Assembly (NCBI RefSeq): GCF_020911865.1
Contig: NZ_CP087131.1
Coordinates: forward strand, 248,001 to 312,000
DNA length: 64,000 nt
Direction of reading: 5' to 3'
Origin: Chryseobacterium sp. C-71
GTDB lineage: Bacteria > Bacteroidota > Bacteroidia > Flavobacteriales > Weeksellaceae
The position numbers were made by a program, and so were the translations under genes. Numbering within the stretch: the first letter of the stretch is position 1; every line of letters begins with the position of its first letter. Below are positions 7,833 to 16,135 of this stretch, piece after piece. The notes beneath the pieces were generated by a model that searched no databases, had not been told where the DNA came from, and saw only the letters and a program-made list of their open reading frames with translations.

Positions 7833-9569
7833 TTATTCTGGTCTCTGTTGAGATTGAGTAGTAATTTCTTTTAAGTAAACAGTTAAGGTTGTTCCTGTTC
7901 TTTTTTTAAATGCTAATGCAAAAGCCTGCTCATTATTGTAACCTAATTCTTCTGCTATAACAGATAATTTATAGGAGCGAAATTTTTTATCTTTTACCAA
8001 TTTATTTAATGCATACTCTATTCGTAGGTCGTTCAGATAAATTGCAAAATTCTTTTCCTTATATATATTAACAACTTGAGAGAGATAGGTAGAATTTGTT
8101 TTGATTTTTTTTGCAAGACTATTTAAAGTAATCCCTTTTCGTAAATATTGTTCTTTGTCTTCAAAAATCTGCAATCCTTTTAAAATATTATTGATGATTT
8201 CATCAGATATTTTACTTTTTTCAGAATCTAAAATTTGTTTTTCTATAATATTATCAATTTTCACATCTTGTGTGACTATATTAGCGTTTTCATTCACCAA
8301 TTTTATCAACTCATGAGCTCTTGCTTTAAATTCCTTCTCTCTTTTTTTGGTTAAGAAGAATAAAAGTGCGAGTAATGTTAATAAACAGCAGAGAATCCCA
8401 ATTGCAACATTGGAGAGAATCCCAGTGTTTTTTAGATCTTTGATAATTATTTCTTTTTCAAGTAAAAGCTTAGGGGTAGTATATTTTATAGGAAGTTCGT
8501 GTGAAATATATTTATAATGAGAATCTAAAACAGCATCCACTTCAAGAAATCTCTCTATATAGTAGAGCTGCTTCTCTTTGTCTTTTTTTTCTTTATAAAA
8601 ATCGATTAAAAAAGTGTAAGCATTACGGAGCTCAGGAAAGGTATTATTAGTTTTCTGAACAATTGAATCTATTTTTGTGAAATTTTTTTCTGCTTTCTCT
8701 TTATTATCTGATTTTATATAAGCTTCACCTAAGTAAATCATGGTATAATTAGCTTCAAAATCATAATTATTTTTTAAGAAATAAGTTTTACAATTTTCTA
8801 AGTTTATAATGGCTTCACCATATTTTTTTATTCTAAGATTATATTCACCTAATAAAAGCAGATATCTGTAGTAGCGAGATTCTTCTTTTATTTTATTTTT
8901 GGTTAATTGAAGTCCCTCTTTAATTAAAATTAATGCTTTGTCATATTGTTTATTATCAATATATATATCTGTGAGGTTTATCCTTATATGCTGAATATCT
9001 TGTTCACTCAGATTATCAGGATGATCATAGTAATACTGTAATACCTTAGCTGCCTCTTTAGATTTTCCAATATATCCATTTAGATATGCTATTTGCAAAT
9101 CAGCAATAGCAATTTGGCGGGTGTTTTTTTTATCTTTAGCATACTTCAATGCAATTACATAATTTTCAAGAGCAAGCTTCAGATTATCAGCATTATAATG
9201 CTGTAAGCCTTTTAAAAGATAAATACGTGCCGGATACCTTTCATCCTGTATGTTTTTGCTCAGTACTAATATACTGTCAATGTATTTTAAAGCAATTGGC
9301 AGCTCTTTATTATATTGATTCAGAACATATCCTTCGATGAGATACTTTTTGGCAGCTTTATTTTTTTTTGCTTTTGTTAAATAATATTCCGCTATTTTTT
9401 CAGACTCTTTAATTTTATTATTGTCATAATAAAGGTAAAATTGCTCTTCTAATTCTTCAAATGTAGATAAATTGATGTTTTGGGGTGATGTATTTTGACC
9501 ATATAACAAATGGGAAAATGCCGATAGCAGTAAAATTGTAAGTAAGAGAATAAATTTGAAATATTTCAT
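7833..9569 (-). CDS. Membrane-spanning TPR sensor with AraC-type DNA-binding domain
   Basis: A 578-residue one-component regulator. It has a signal peptide (residues 1-25) and about 340 residues of TPR-like helical repeats predicted to lie in the periplasm. A membrane helix follows (about 385-408, NVAIGILCCLLTLLALLFFL), then a linker. The C-terminal AraC HTH pair lies at about 465-570, with LSVIAEELGYNNEQAFALAFKKRTGTTLTVYL as the second helix-turn-helix. This layout is common in Flavobacteriia and lets a periplasmic signal control DNA binding. It lies between the HTTM operon and the RiPP cluster and is divergent from the latter, so it is a candidate regulator of either. Targets are not shown by the sequence. 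Confidence 0.85.
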   Translation of the reverse strand: MKYFKFILLLTILLLSAFSHLLYGQNTSPQNINLSTFEELEEQFYLYYDNNKIKESEKIAEYYLTKAKKNKAAKKYLIEGYVLNQYNKELPIALKYIDSILVLSKNIQDERYPARIYLLKGLQHYNADNLKLALENYVIALKYAKDKKNTRQIAIADLQIAYLNGYIGKSKEAAKVLQYYYDHPDNLSEQDIQHIRINLTDIYIDNKQYDKALILIKEGLQLTKNKIKEESRYYRYLLLLGEYNLRIKKYGEAIINLENCKTYFLKNNYDFEANYTMIYLGEAYIKSDNKEKAEKNFTKIDSIVQKTNNTFPELRNAYTFLIDFYKEKKDKEKQLYYIERFLEVDAVLDSHYKYISHELPIKYTTPKLLLEKEIIIKDLKNTGILSNVAIGILCCLLTLLALLFFLTKKREKEFKARAHELIKLVNENANIVTQDVKIDNIIEKQILDSEKSKISDEIINNILKGLQIFEDKEQYLRKGITLNSLAKKIKTNSTYLSQVVNIYKEKNFAIYLNDLRIEYALNKLVKDKKFRSYKLSVIAEELGYNNEQAFALAFKKRTGTTLTVYLKEITTQSQQRPE

Positions 9570-9844
9570 GGTTGTAATGTGACAGTAAAAATAGGAATTT
9601 ATAATATAAAAGCTACATTTTGACTTTAGGAATTACCATTATGTCAATTAATTTTGAAATATTACTGCAAAATTTAAGAATTTTTAAATTTCATATAATA
9701 TTCTCATTATGTTTATAACTTGTTGGTAGTATTTGATTTATGTTTATTTATTGTCATCTGTATTTATAAATTTATAGATTACTCTCATTTCTCATTTAAA
9801 AAAAAATCTTTCATTTGTACCGTTAAACGCTAAAAAAAAATACC

Positions 9845-10006
9845 ATGAAAAACAAAATCAATGAAAACAAGCTTTCATTAAACAAAATGAAAATTTCTAA
9901 AATCACAAACCTAAAAGTTATTAAAGGTGGGGATGATACTAAGAACGGCACATGCTTGTTTCCAGAAAATGCAAGTAAACCGAAAGACACTATAATTCAT
10001 CCGTAG
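9845..10006 (+). CDS. RiPP precursor peptide 1 (class I lanthipeptide, GG leader)
   Basis: A 53-residue peptide too short for routine gene calling. The leader runs to a double-glycine at residues 28-29 and contains KLSLNKMKISKITNL and VIKGG. This is the style of Bacteroidota class I lanthipeptide leaders. The core (DDTKNGTCLFPENASKPKDT...) has Thr32, Thr36, Cys37, Ser44 and Thr49, so it could be dehydrated and form at most one thioether ring. It contains three prolines. The gene ends 9 bp before a secreted prolyl oligopeptidase and is followed by both halves of a LanB dehydratase. The ATG at 9845 is the only sensible start. Confidence 0.8.
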   Translation: MKNKINENKLSLNKMKISKITNLKVIKGGDDTKNGTCLFPENASKPKDTIIHP

Positions 10007-10015
10007 TTATAGTTT

Positions 10016-12205
10016 ATGAGAAAATTAATATTTATCATTGCTAATATTTTTGCTGATTTTTTTTCTGCACAAAAAGAAAATTTGGCACCCTCTAATCCAG
10101 CTGTCGATGAATATTTTGGCAACAAGATCGTTGATGAATACAGAAATCTTGAAGACCTGAATGACTCTTCAACTTTAAATTGGATGAAGTCTCAAACCCA
10201 ATTTTCTAGGTCTATTATTGATAAAATTCCCAATAAAGATTTTTATCTTCAAAAAAGATTAGAATTTGATAAAAAGCAGGGGTATTCGGTGTCAGATTTA
10301 TGTGTCACTAGCAATGATAAATATTTTTATTTAAAGAAAAATGCTGATGAGAAAACAACTAAAGTTTATTTTAGAAATGGTTTTGAAGGAAAAGAAAAAT
10401 TATTATATGATCCGGTAAATTTTGTTTCAACTTTTTTTAATTCCGGTGAAAATCATCAATACATTATTAATTTACTCAGCCCAAGTTGGGACGGTAGCAA
10501 GCTAGCTATCTCAATAACCAAAAATGGAAAAGGAATTTCTGAAGTCATTGTAATAGATGTTGAAAAAAAGTATGTCTATCCAGAAATAATTTCAAATACT
10601 GACCCCTCTAATATTGGAGGAATAAGATGGCTGGAGGATAACTCTGGTTTCTTTTATATTTCATATCCTAGTGTTGATAGCAGCTCTAAGGAGTATGGTA
10701 AAAATACACAATCAGTTTTGTACAAATTGGGGGAGAGTCCCGATAAGTTGAATGTAGTATTTTCAAATTTTAATAATCCGAATTTAAAAATTGAAGAAAC
10801 AGCTTATCCAGCTATTTTAGCTTTTAACCCGGATGATAAATATTATGTTGGAGTTTTAGTAGACTCTGAAGATTTCAGAAGAACATTCATAATAAGCAAA
10901 AGAGATCTTATAAAAGGTAAAAATAGTTGGAAGCAATTATATACTAAAGATGATAAAGTTCACAATATTACTTTGGTCAATAATGATATCTACTTTTTAT
11001 CTGGTTACAATTCTTCTAATTATAAATTGTGTAAGACTACTGTACAAAATCCAAATTTTAAGAATCCTGAAGTTTTAGTTCCTGAAAATGCAGATGAAGT
11101 AATAAAAGGTTATAAAATAACGAAAGATGGAATATACTTTACAAGAATAAAAAACGGAGTAGAAGCAAAGTTATATTTGCTAAAAAGCATAAATGAGATC
11201 AATAATATAAAAACTCCTTTTGTCTCAGGAGATATAAGCTTAGACACTAAGGGTAAGAATTTCTCTGATATTTGGATTACCTGTTCAGGATGGGCGAATA
11301 GCCAGCAGAGATTTAGATATAATCTACAAAATAATTCATACACAGCAGAAAATTTTGCTCCTGTTATAGAATATCCAGAATTTAATGACATAATTGTCGA
11401 AGAAATTACTGTCAAATCTTACGATGGTGTAGAAGTACCTTTGTCATTAATCTATAACAAAAACATTAAAAAAGATTCTAAAACTCCAGTTCTATTAAAT
11501 GGTTACGGAGCTTTTGCAGAATCTTTTTATCCTTATTTTTCTATCAGCTACTTATTATGGGCAAAACAGGGTGGTATGGTTGCTGTTCCGCATGTGAGAG
11601 GAGGGGGCGAAAAAGGTGAACAATGGCATTTGGACGGTCAAAAATCAAAGAAACCTAATTCTTGGAAAGATCTTATAGCCTGTACAGAGTTTTTGATAGA
11701 AGAAAAATATACGTCGTCTAGTAATATTGCACTATTAGGAGGAAGTGCAGGAGGTGTATTAATGGGAAGAGCAATGATTGAAAGACCAGATTTATTTGGT
11801 GCGGTAATAATAGAATCAGGCAATCTCAACACCTTAAGAAAAGAAATATCAGGAGGTACAGGAAATACAACAGTTCAAGAGTATGGCTCTGTTAACGATT
11901 TAGACGGATTTAAATCTTTAAGAGAGATGGATGCTTATTTTAATATTAAAAAAAACACCAATTATCCTGCAACATTGATAACAGCAGGTATCAATGATCC
12001 AATAGTTACTCCATGGATTTCGGCAAAATTTGCTGCAAAGCTGTTAGCATATAATGCTTCTACGAATCCGGTTTTACTCAAAATTGATTATGAAGGAGGT
12101 CATGCTACCGATATTCCTTTAGTACAAAGGTATTCTAATTTAGGAGATATTTTTGCCTTTGCCTTTTGGCAGTTAGGACATCCTTCTTATCAACCAAAAG
12201 ATTAA
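10016..12205 (+). CDS. Secreted prolyl oligopeptidase (S9A), candidate leader peptidase
   Basis: A 729-residue prolyl oligopeptidase with a signal-peptide-like N-terminus (to about residue 20, FFSAQ). It has an N-terminal beta-propeller and a C-terminal alpha/beta-hydrolase domain. The catalytic triad is readable: Ser577 in GGSAGGV, Asp661 in AGINDPIVTPW and His696 in YEGGHATD. The family cleaves short peptides after proline. It sits 9 bp after precursor 1 and 5 bp before LanB, so it is probably part of the RiPP operon. A prolyl oligopeptidase is known as a leader protease in the class III lanthipeptide flavipeptin. The same role here, outside the cytoplasm, is plausible but unproven. A general peptide-scavenging role is the alternative. 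Confidence 0.88.
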   Translation: MRKLIFIIANIFADFFSAQKENLAPSNPAVDEYFGNKIVDEYRNLEDLNDSSTLNWMKSQTQFSRSIIDKIPNKDFYLQKRLEFDKKQGYSVSDLCVTSNDKYFYLKKNADEKTTKVYFRNGFEGKEKLLYDPVNFVSTFFNSGENHQYIINLLSPSWDGSKLAISITKNGKGISEVIVIDVEKKYVYPEIISNTDPSNIGGIRWLEDNSGFFYISYPSVDSSSKEYGKNTQSVLYKLGESPDKLNVVFSNFNNPNLKIEETAYPAILAFNPDDKYYVGVLVDSEDFRRTFIISKRDLIKGKNSWKQLYTKDDKVHNITLVNNDIYFLSGYNSSNYKLCKTTVQNPNFKNPEVLVPENADEVIKGYKITKDGIYFTRIKNGVEAKLYLLKSINEINNIKTPFVSGDISLDTKGKNFSDIWITCSGWANSQQRFRYNLQNNSYTAENFAPVIEYPEFNDIIVEEITVKSYDGVEVPLSLIYNKNIKKDSKTPVLLNGYGAFAESFYPYFSISYLLWAKQGGMVAVPHVRGGGEKGEQWHLDGQKSKKPNSWKDLIACTEFLIEEKYTSSSNIALLGGSAGGVLMGRAMIERPDLFGAVIIESGNLNTLRKEISGGTGNTTVQEYGSVNDLDGFKSLREMDAYFNIKKNTNYPATLITAGINDPIVTPWISAKFAAKLLAYNASTNPVLLKIDYEGGHATDIPLVQRYSNLGDIFAFAFWQLGHPSYQPKD

Positions 12206-12210
12206 AATAA

Positions 12211-14406
12211 ATGCCAAGATTTCCATATACTTTTTTTAGCCAATTTGCTGTAAGAGTGCCGACATTACCTTATAAAGATTTTAAAGAAATTTTCTCTAAA
12301 GATACGGATGATAAAAAATTAGAATTAATTTTAAGAAACAGGCTTTTTAAGGAATCTATTTACTTGGCTTCCGTTGATTTGTATAATCAATTGGAGGATT
12401 ACATCAAAGATAAAAATCAATTAGGTAAAGCGCTGAAAAATAAATTAAGAATTGCTTTAATCAAATATTTTAACCGAATGAGTACTCGATGTACGCCTTT
12501 CGGTTTGTTTTCTGGGGTCGGATTAGGGTGTTTTGATCAGCAATATTCATTTCCTGACACATCCATAAATTTAATGAAACTAAGAGAGACAAATCTGGAC
12601 ATGCATTTCTTAGTTTTTTTGTCAGAACAGTTATTGACAATTTCAGATATCAGATATCAAATTTTATTTTATCCTAATAACAGTATCTATAAAGTAGGTA
12701 AAAGGATACGCTATATTGAACATGAAAATAAGGATATGAAAAGAGATTATTTCATATCTACGGCACCGCTATCTCAAGAGTTAGAAAAAATTCTTGAAAA
12801 TTCAAAAAAAGGTATGACCATTAGTCAATTGGCAGACGTAATTACTACAACCAATATTACCCAAGAAGAGGCAATAAATTATGTAAATGAGCTGATAGAA
12901 AATAGAGTCTTGGTAAGTGAGATGGAGCCAAATGTTGCAGGTGACGATTTTTTGGATAGTATTATTCTGATTTTAGATAGAATAGGAGAAGATGATAAAA
13001 AGGAAATTTTATTATCAATTAAAAGTAAGTTAGCTTTACTTGATCATAATATAGATAATTCTGTAATTGATTATAAGGAAATAGAATATCTGGTTAAAAG
13101 CCTTAATATTGACTACCAGCAAAAGTATTTGTTTCAGACAGACCTTTATTTTGATAATAAATTTACCCTGCCCATTCAATTGAAAAAAGATGTAAAGCAA
13201 GGAATTTCGGTTCTTAATAAAATCACTTTAGCTAATTTGCAAAATACAGCTTTGGAAAAGTTTAAAAATGCATTTTACGAAAGGTTTCAAAACGAAGAAA
13301 TTCCGTTAGCATTTGCTTTAGATACCGAAATAGGTATTTGCTATAGAGAAGATATTAAACTTAAAGGGATTCATCACTACATAGAAGATTTGAACTTGCA
13401 ATCTTCTAGTGAAAAAAATGGAATACAAGTCAAGTTAAATCCAATACAGATTCTTCTCAATCACAAAATGCAAAAAGTCTTGCAAAGTACAGAATGTATA
13501 ATAAAACTTACAGACGAAGACTTGGCAGATTTTAGTGAACGGTGGGATGATTTACCGGATACATTGTATTTCATGACTGAATCAATATCAGAAGGTACCG
13601 AAAATAAAGTATATATTAATTACGGAGGGGGGAACGCAGGGCGTTTATTAGGCAGATTCTGTTCAGAGAAATCTGAAGTAAAGTCTTTGTTTCGTGAAAT
13701 TTTGCAAAAAGAAGATGACTTGAGACCAGAAAAAATTTCAGCGGAAATCATACATCTACCGGAGGCTAGAATAGGAAATATTTTGAGGCGCTCTAATACC
13801 AAAGAATATGAAATTCCTTATTTAGCAAAATCACTTTTGCCGGATGATAAACAAATTTTTATTGACGATTTGACCTTGTCTATTAGTAATGACCGACTTA
13901 TTTTACGTTCTAAGTTACATAATAAAGAAGTGATACCCTCTATCAATAACGCACATAATTATTCCTCCAACTCATTACCTCTCTATCAGTTTTTGTGTGA
14001 CTTTAGTTCGCAAAATATCCGGTCTGGGTTGTATTTTGACTGGGGTGGACTTGCTAAGATTTATCGTTTCTTGCCGAGAGTAGAATACAAAAATATTATT
14101 CTTTCCAAAGCTAGATGGAAAATTTTCCCTGAAGAAATCAAGAAATTTTTATCTCATTTACAAAATTCGGATAAATATTTTATACTTAAAGAAATTGAAT
14201 ATTGGAGAAATCTTAATAAAATTCCTCAATGGGTTCAGTGGGTTCAAGATGATAACACGCTGGCTATTAATTTACAAAATTTAGATTTAGTTAATCTGTT
14301 TTTTTTATCTATCAAAAATGAAAAGGAAGTAATTGTTGAAGAATTTTTGTGTAACGAAGAACAGAACTTTACAAGTCAGTTTATATTTCCTTTATTTAAA
14401 AATTAA
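12211..14406 (+). CDS. Lantibiotic dehydratase, glutamylation subunit (split LanB)
   Basis: A 731-residue protein matching only the N-terminal part of full-length LanB (usually about 1000 aa). The hallmark M90-STRCTPFGLFSGVG is present near the N-terminus, and long helical and beta segments follow. In characterised LanB enzymes this domain uses glutamyl-tRNA to glutamylate Ser/Thr of the precursor; the separate elimination domain then forms dehydroalanine or dehydrobutyrine. The elimination domain is encoded by the next gene, 5 bp downstream. Such a split is known for pinensin-type clusters of Bacteroidota. The cytoplasmic enzyme should act on the two GG-leader peptides nearby. Confidence 0.9.
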   Translation: MPRFPYTFFSQFAVRVPTLPYKDFKEIFSKDTDDKKLELILRNRLFKESIYLASVDLYNQLEDYIKDKNQLGKALKNKLRIALIKYFNRMSTRCTPFGLFSGVGLGCFDQQYSFPDTSINLMKLRETNLDMHFLVFLSEQLLTISDIRYQILFYPNNSIYKVGKRIRYIEHENKDMKRDYFISTAPLSQELEKILENSKKGMTISQLADVITTTNITQEEAINYVNELIENRVLVSEMEPNVAGDDFLDSIILILDRIGEDDKKEILLSIKSKLALLDHNIDNSVIDYKEIEYLVKSLNIDYQQKYLFQTDLYFDNKFTLPIQLKKDVKQGISVLNKITLANLQNTALEKFKNAFYERFQNEEIPLAFALDTEIGICYREDIKLKGIHHYIEDLNLQSSSEKNGIQVKLNPIQILLNHKMQKVLQSTECIIKLTDEDLADFSERWDDLPDTLYFMTESISEGTENKVYINYGGGNAGRLLGRFCSEKSEVKSLFREILQKEDDLRPEKISAEIIHLPEARIGNILRRSNTKEYEIPYLAKSLLPDDKQIFIDDLTLSISNDRLILRSKLHNKEVIPSINNAHNYSSNSLPLYQFLCDFSSQNIRSGLYFDWGGLAKIYRFLPRVEYKNIILSKARWKIFPEEIKKFLSHLQNSDKYFILKEIEYWRNLNKIPQWVQWVQDDNTLAINLQNLDLVNLFFLSIKNEKEVIVEEFLCNEEQNFTSQFIFPLFKN

Positions 14407-14411
14407 ATACT

Positions 14412-15284
14412 ATGCAGATTAGAAAATTTTCACTGAAAAGTGAATGGTTGTTCTTTAAAATTTATTGTGGTGTAAAGATGTCTGATTTTCTGCTGAATGA
14501 TGTGATACATCCTTTAATATATGATTTAAGAAAAAAAAACATGATTGAGAAATGGTTTTTCATCCGTTACTCAGATCCAAGACCTCATTTAAGATTACGC
14601 ATTCAGCTTAAAGAAGTGGAAAATTATCAAAAAACTTTTGATATGATAACTGCTATCTTCAAAGAGTATATTGATTCCCGAGAAATTGAAAATATTGTTT
14701 TAGACTCTTATGAGCGAGAACTTGAAAGATATGGTCATAATACCACAGAGTTGGCAGAAGTTTTATTCTGTAATAGTAGCGATTTGGTACTGAATTTTTT
14801 AGATTATGACGACGAAGAGAAAATTATCGTATCAATGTTTTATATCGAAAACTTCCTTGAGGAGATTGATTTGACTAAAGAACAGCAAAGTGAATTGATA
14901 AATTGTTCAAATTTAGCTTTTAAAAAAGAGTTTCATGCTGATAAAAGTTTGAACCTTCAGCTAAAGCAAAAGTTTTCAGTTTTTAAATCAAAATATGAAG
15001 AATTTAAAAAGTCTTCTGAATTTACAGAAGTAAGGACTTTAATAATGGGCAGCATTACGAAGAGTAAGGCAACTATTGGAACAGCTGCAGACTTTGATTC
15101 TTTCTTTTCCTTTATGATTAGTGTATTTCACATGCACCTTAACAGATCCTTTGTTTCTAATCAAAGAGTATTTGAGATGATCGTTTATGACTATTTGCAG
15201 AGATGTTTTATGTTAAATGTTAGTAATGAAAAAAAACATAAATATGATGGTAAAGTATTGGATATTAGTGTTCTGGGCTATTAA
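14412..15284 (+). CDS. LanB elimination subunit (thiopeptide-type biosynthesis protein)
   Basis: A 290-residue protein corresponding to the LanB C-terminal (SpaB-C) domain. The signature F49-FIRYSDPRPHLRLR matches the family block FFIRYSDPxPHLRLR. It removes glutamate from glutamylated Ser/Thr to give dehydroamino acids, working with the preceding protein. The 5-bp spacing shows co-transcription. The C-terminal MHLNRSFVSNQRVFEMIVYDYLQR segment also fits the family. No lanC follows; the next ORF is a second precursor peptide after a 138-bp gap. Confidence 0.9.
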   Translation: MQIRKFSLKSEWLFFKIYCGVKMSDFLLNDVIHPLIYDLRKKNMIEKWFFIRYSDPRPHLRLRIQLKEVENYQKTFDMITAIFKEYIDSREIENIVLDSYERELERYGHNTTELAEVLFCNSSDLVLNFLDYDDEEKIIVSMFYIENFLEEIDLTKEQQSELINCSNLAFKKEFHADKSLNLQLKQKFSVFKSKYEEFKKSSEFTEVRTLIMGSITKSKATIGTAADFDSFFSFMISVFHMHLNRSFVSNQRVFEMIVYDYLQRCFMLNVSNEKKHKYDGKVLDISVLGY

Positions 15285-15344
15285 ATAGGATTCTATATTT
15301 ATAAATCTAGTTAGCTTCGGTTATGAGTTATATTATTTACGATT

Positions 15345-15352
15345 TATGTTTG
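15345..15352 (+). promoter_or_regulatory. Candidate Bacteroidota -7 element before precursor 2
   Basis: TATGTTTG matches the TAnnTTTG consensus exactly and lies 70 bp before the precursor 2 start. No good TTTG is seen at the -33 position. The 138-bp gap after the LanB genes fits a separate promoter for the peptide. Confidence 0.4.
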
Positions 15353-15422
15353 TAGTGAGAACAATATTATAGCGAAATCCGAAAAGCTTATAGAGTAGGA
15401 AAAAAATTAAATATCTTAAATT

Positions 15423-15614
15423 ATGAAGTCAACTAATGACAAAAAAAAGAAAGTTATCAATGATTTAGTAAAGAAAAAAATCGATGGGTTACAAAAGATT
15501 TATGGTGGAATCGGGTGCACGGTACCTCCAAAACCAATCGTAGTTAATCCACCTAAATGCTATATTTGCTTAGTAACTCCTCCTAAAGATCCTAATGGAC
15601 CTGTTCAGGCTTAA
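15423..15614 (+). CDS. RiPP precursor peptide 2 (proline- and cysteine-rich core)
   Basis: A 63-residue peptide with a Lys-rich leader ending in a double-glycine at residues 28-29 (LQKIYGG), exactly where precursor 1 has its GG. The predicted core (residues 30-63) holds nine prolines, three cysteines (32, 46, 49) and two threonines (33, 52), with PP pairs before or after the modifiable residues. This fits a LanB substrate, but ring formation would need Cys to attack dehydrobutyrine on either side. The gene has its own candidate promoter and is followed by a strong hairpin, the classic arrangement of a highly expressed lanA-type gene. I know no named relative. Confidence 0.75.
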   Translation: MKSTNDKKKKVINDLVKKKIDGLQKIYGGIGCTVPPKPIVVNPPKCYICLVTPPKDPNGPVQA

Positions 15615-15628
15615 AAATTTATTACAAA

Positions 15629-15659
15629 TAAAGAAGGAATGATTATCATTCCTTCTTTA
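15629..15659 (+). terminator. Perfect 15-bp hairpin after precursor 2
   Basis: Arms 15629-15643 and 15645-15659 are fully complementary (core AAAGAAGGAATGAT). The 3' side lacks a strong U-tract. It therefore probably works as an attenuator or mRNA 3'-end stabiliser, letting precursor transcripts outnumber those of the downstream genes. Confidence 0.75.
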
Positions 15660-15685
15660 AATAACAATTTTATATTACAAATTTT

Positions 15686-16135
15686 ATGCATAAAGATCTA
15701 AATAATTTACTTACTTACAGAAATGAAGATGTCGTAGATCGTTTTTTAAAAATGTACGATGTATCAGAACAGGAAGCTTTGGAAATATTTGACGAGACTT
15801 TGAAATGGCTTTGGTTAGGTAATCAAATTGAAGGTGTTTTTATTGATGATTCTACGTTAATTATTGACGAAATGTGGCATAACTTTATTTTATTTACTCA
15901 GGACTATGAGTTTTTTTGCTTAAATAACTTCGGAAGATATATTCATCATCAGCCAGAAAGAAGAAAGCAACAAGATTATTATGCTATTTCCTTAAATGTT
16001 GAAGAACACAAAAGCAAATTAGAGAATCTCTATGAGGGAGTTTATGATTATCTTGGTGAAGACACCTTACTAAAGTGGTACGAAGAATTTCCCAGAAAGT
16101 ATTCGTTAGAAAACATTAAAAAAATCAGAAGATGA
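15686..16135 (+). CDS. WH-motif protein resembling the GRDP-like family
   Basis: A 149-residue soluble protein without a signal peptide. The block containing DEMWHNFILFTQDYEFFC and FGRYIHHQP (Trp64-His65 and His87-His88) resembles the conserved WH...DY...C...HH pattern of glycine-rich-domain-protein-like proteins (from memory). In those, the histidines look like a metal- or ligand-binding set. Its location after precursor 2, with an ATGA overlap into the next gene, makes it a member of the RiPP operon. Its activity is unknown. It could be a tailoring enzyme or a precursor-binding accessory. Confidence 0.65.
   Translation: MHKDLNNLLTYRNEDVVDRFLKMYDVSEQEALEIFDETLKWLWLGNQIEGVFIDDSTLIIDEMWHNFILFTQDYEFFCLNNFGRYIHHQPERRKQQDYYAISLNVEEHKSKLENLYEGVYDYLGEDTLLKWYEEFPRKYSLENIKKIRR

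Noticed and set aside
11110..11415. 101-codon minus-strand frame
   Set aside because: It is antisense to the prolyl oligopeptidase coding sequence and shows no independent features.
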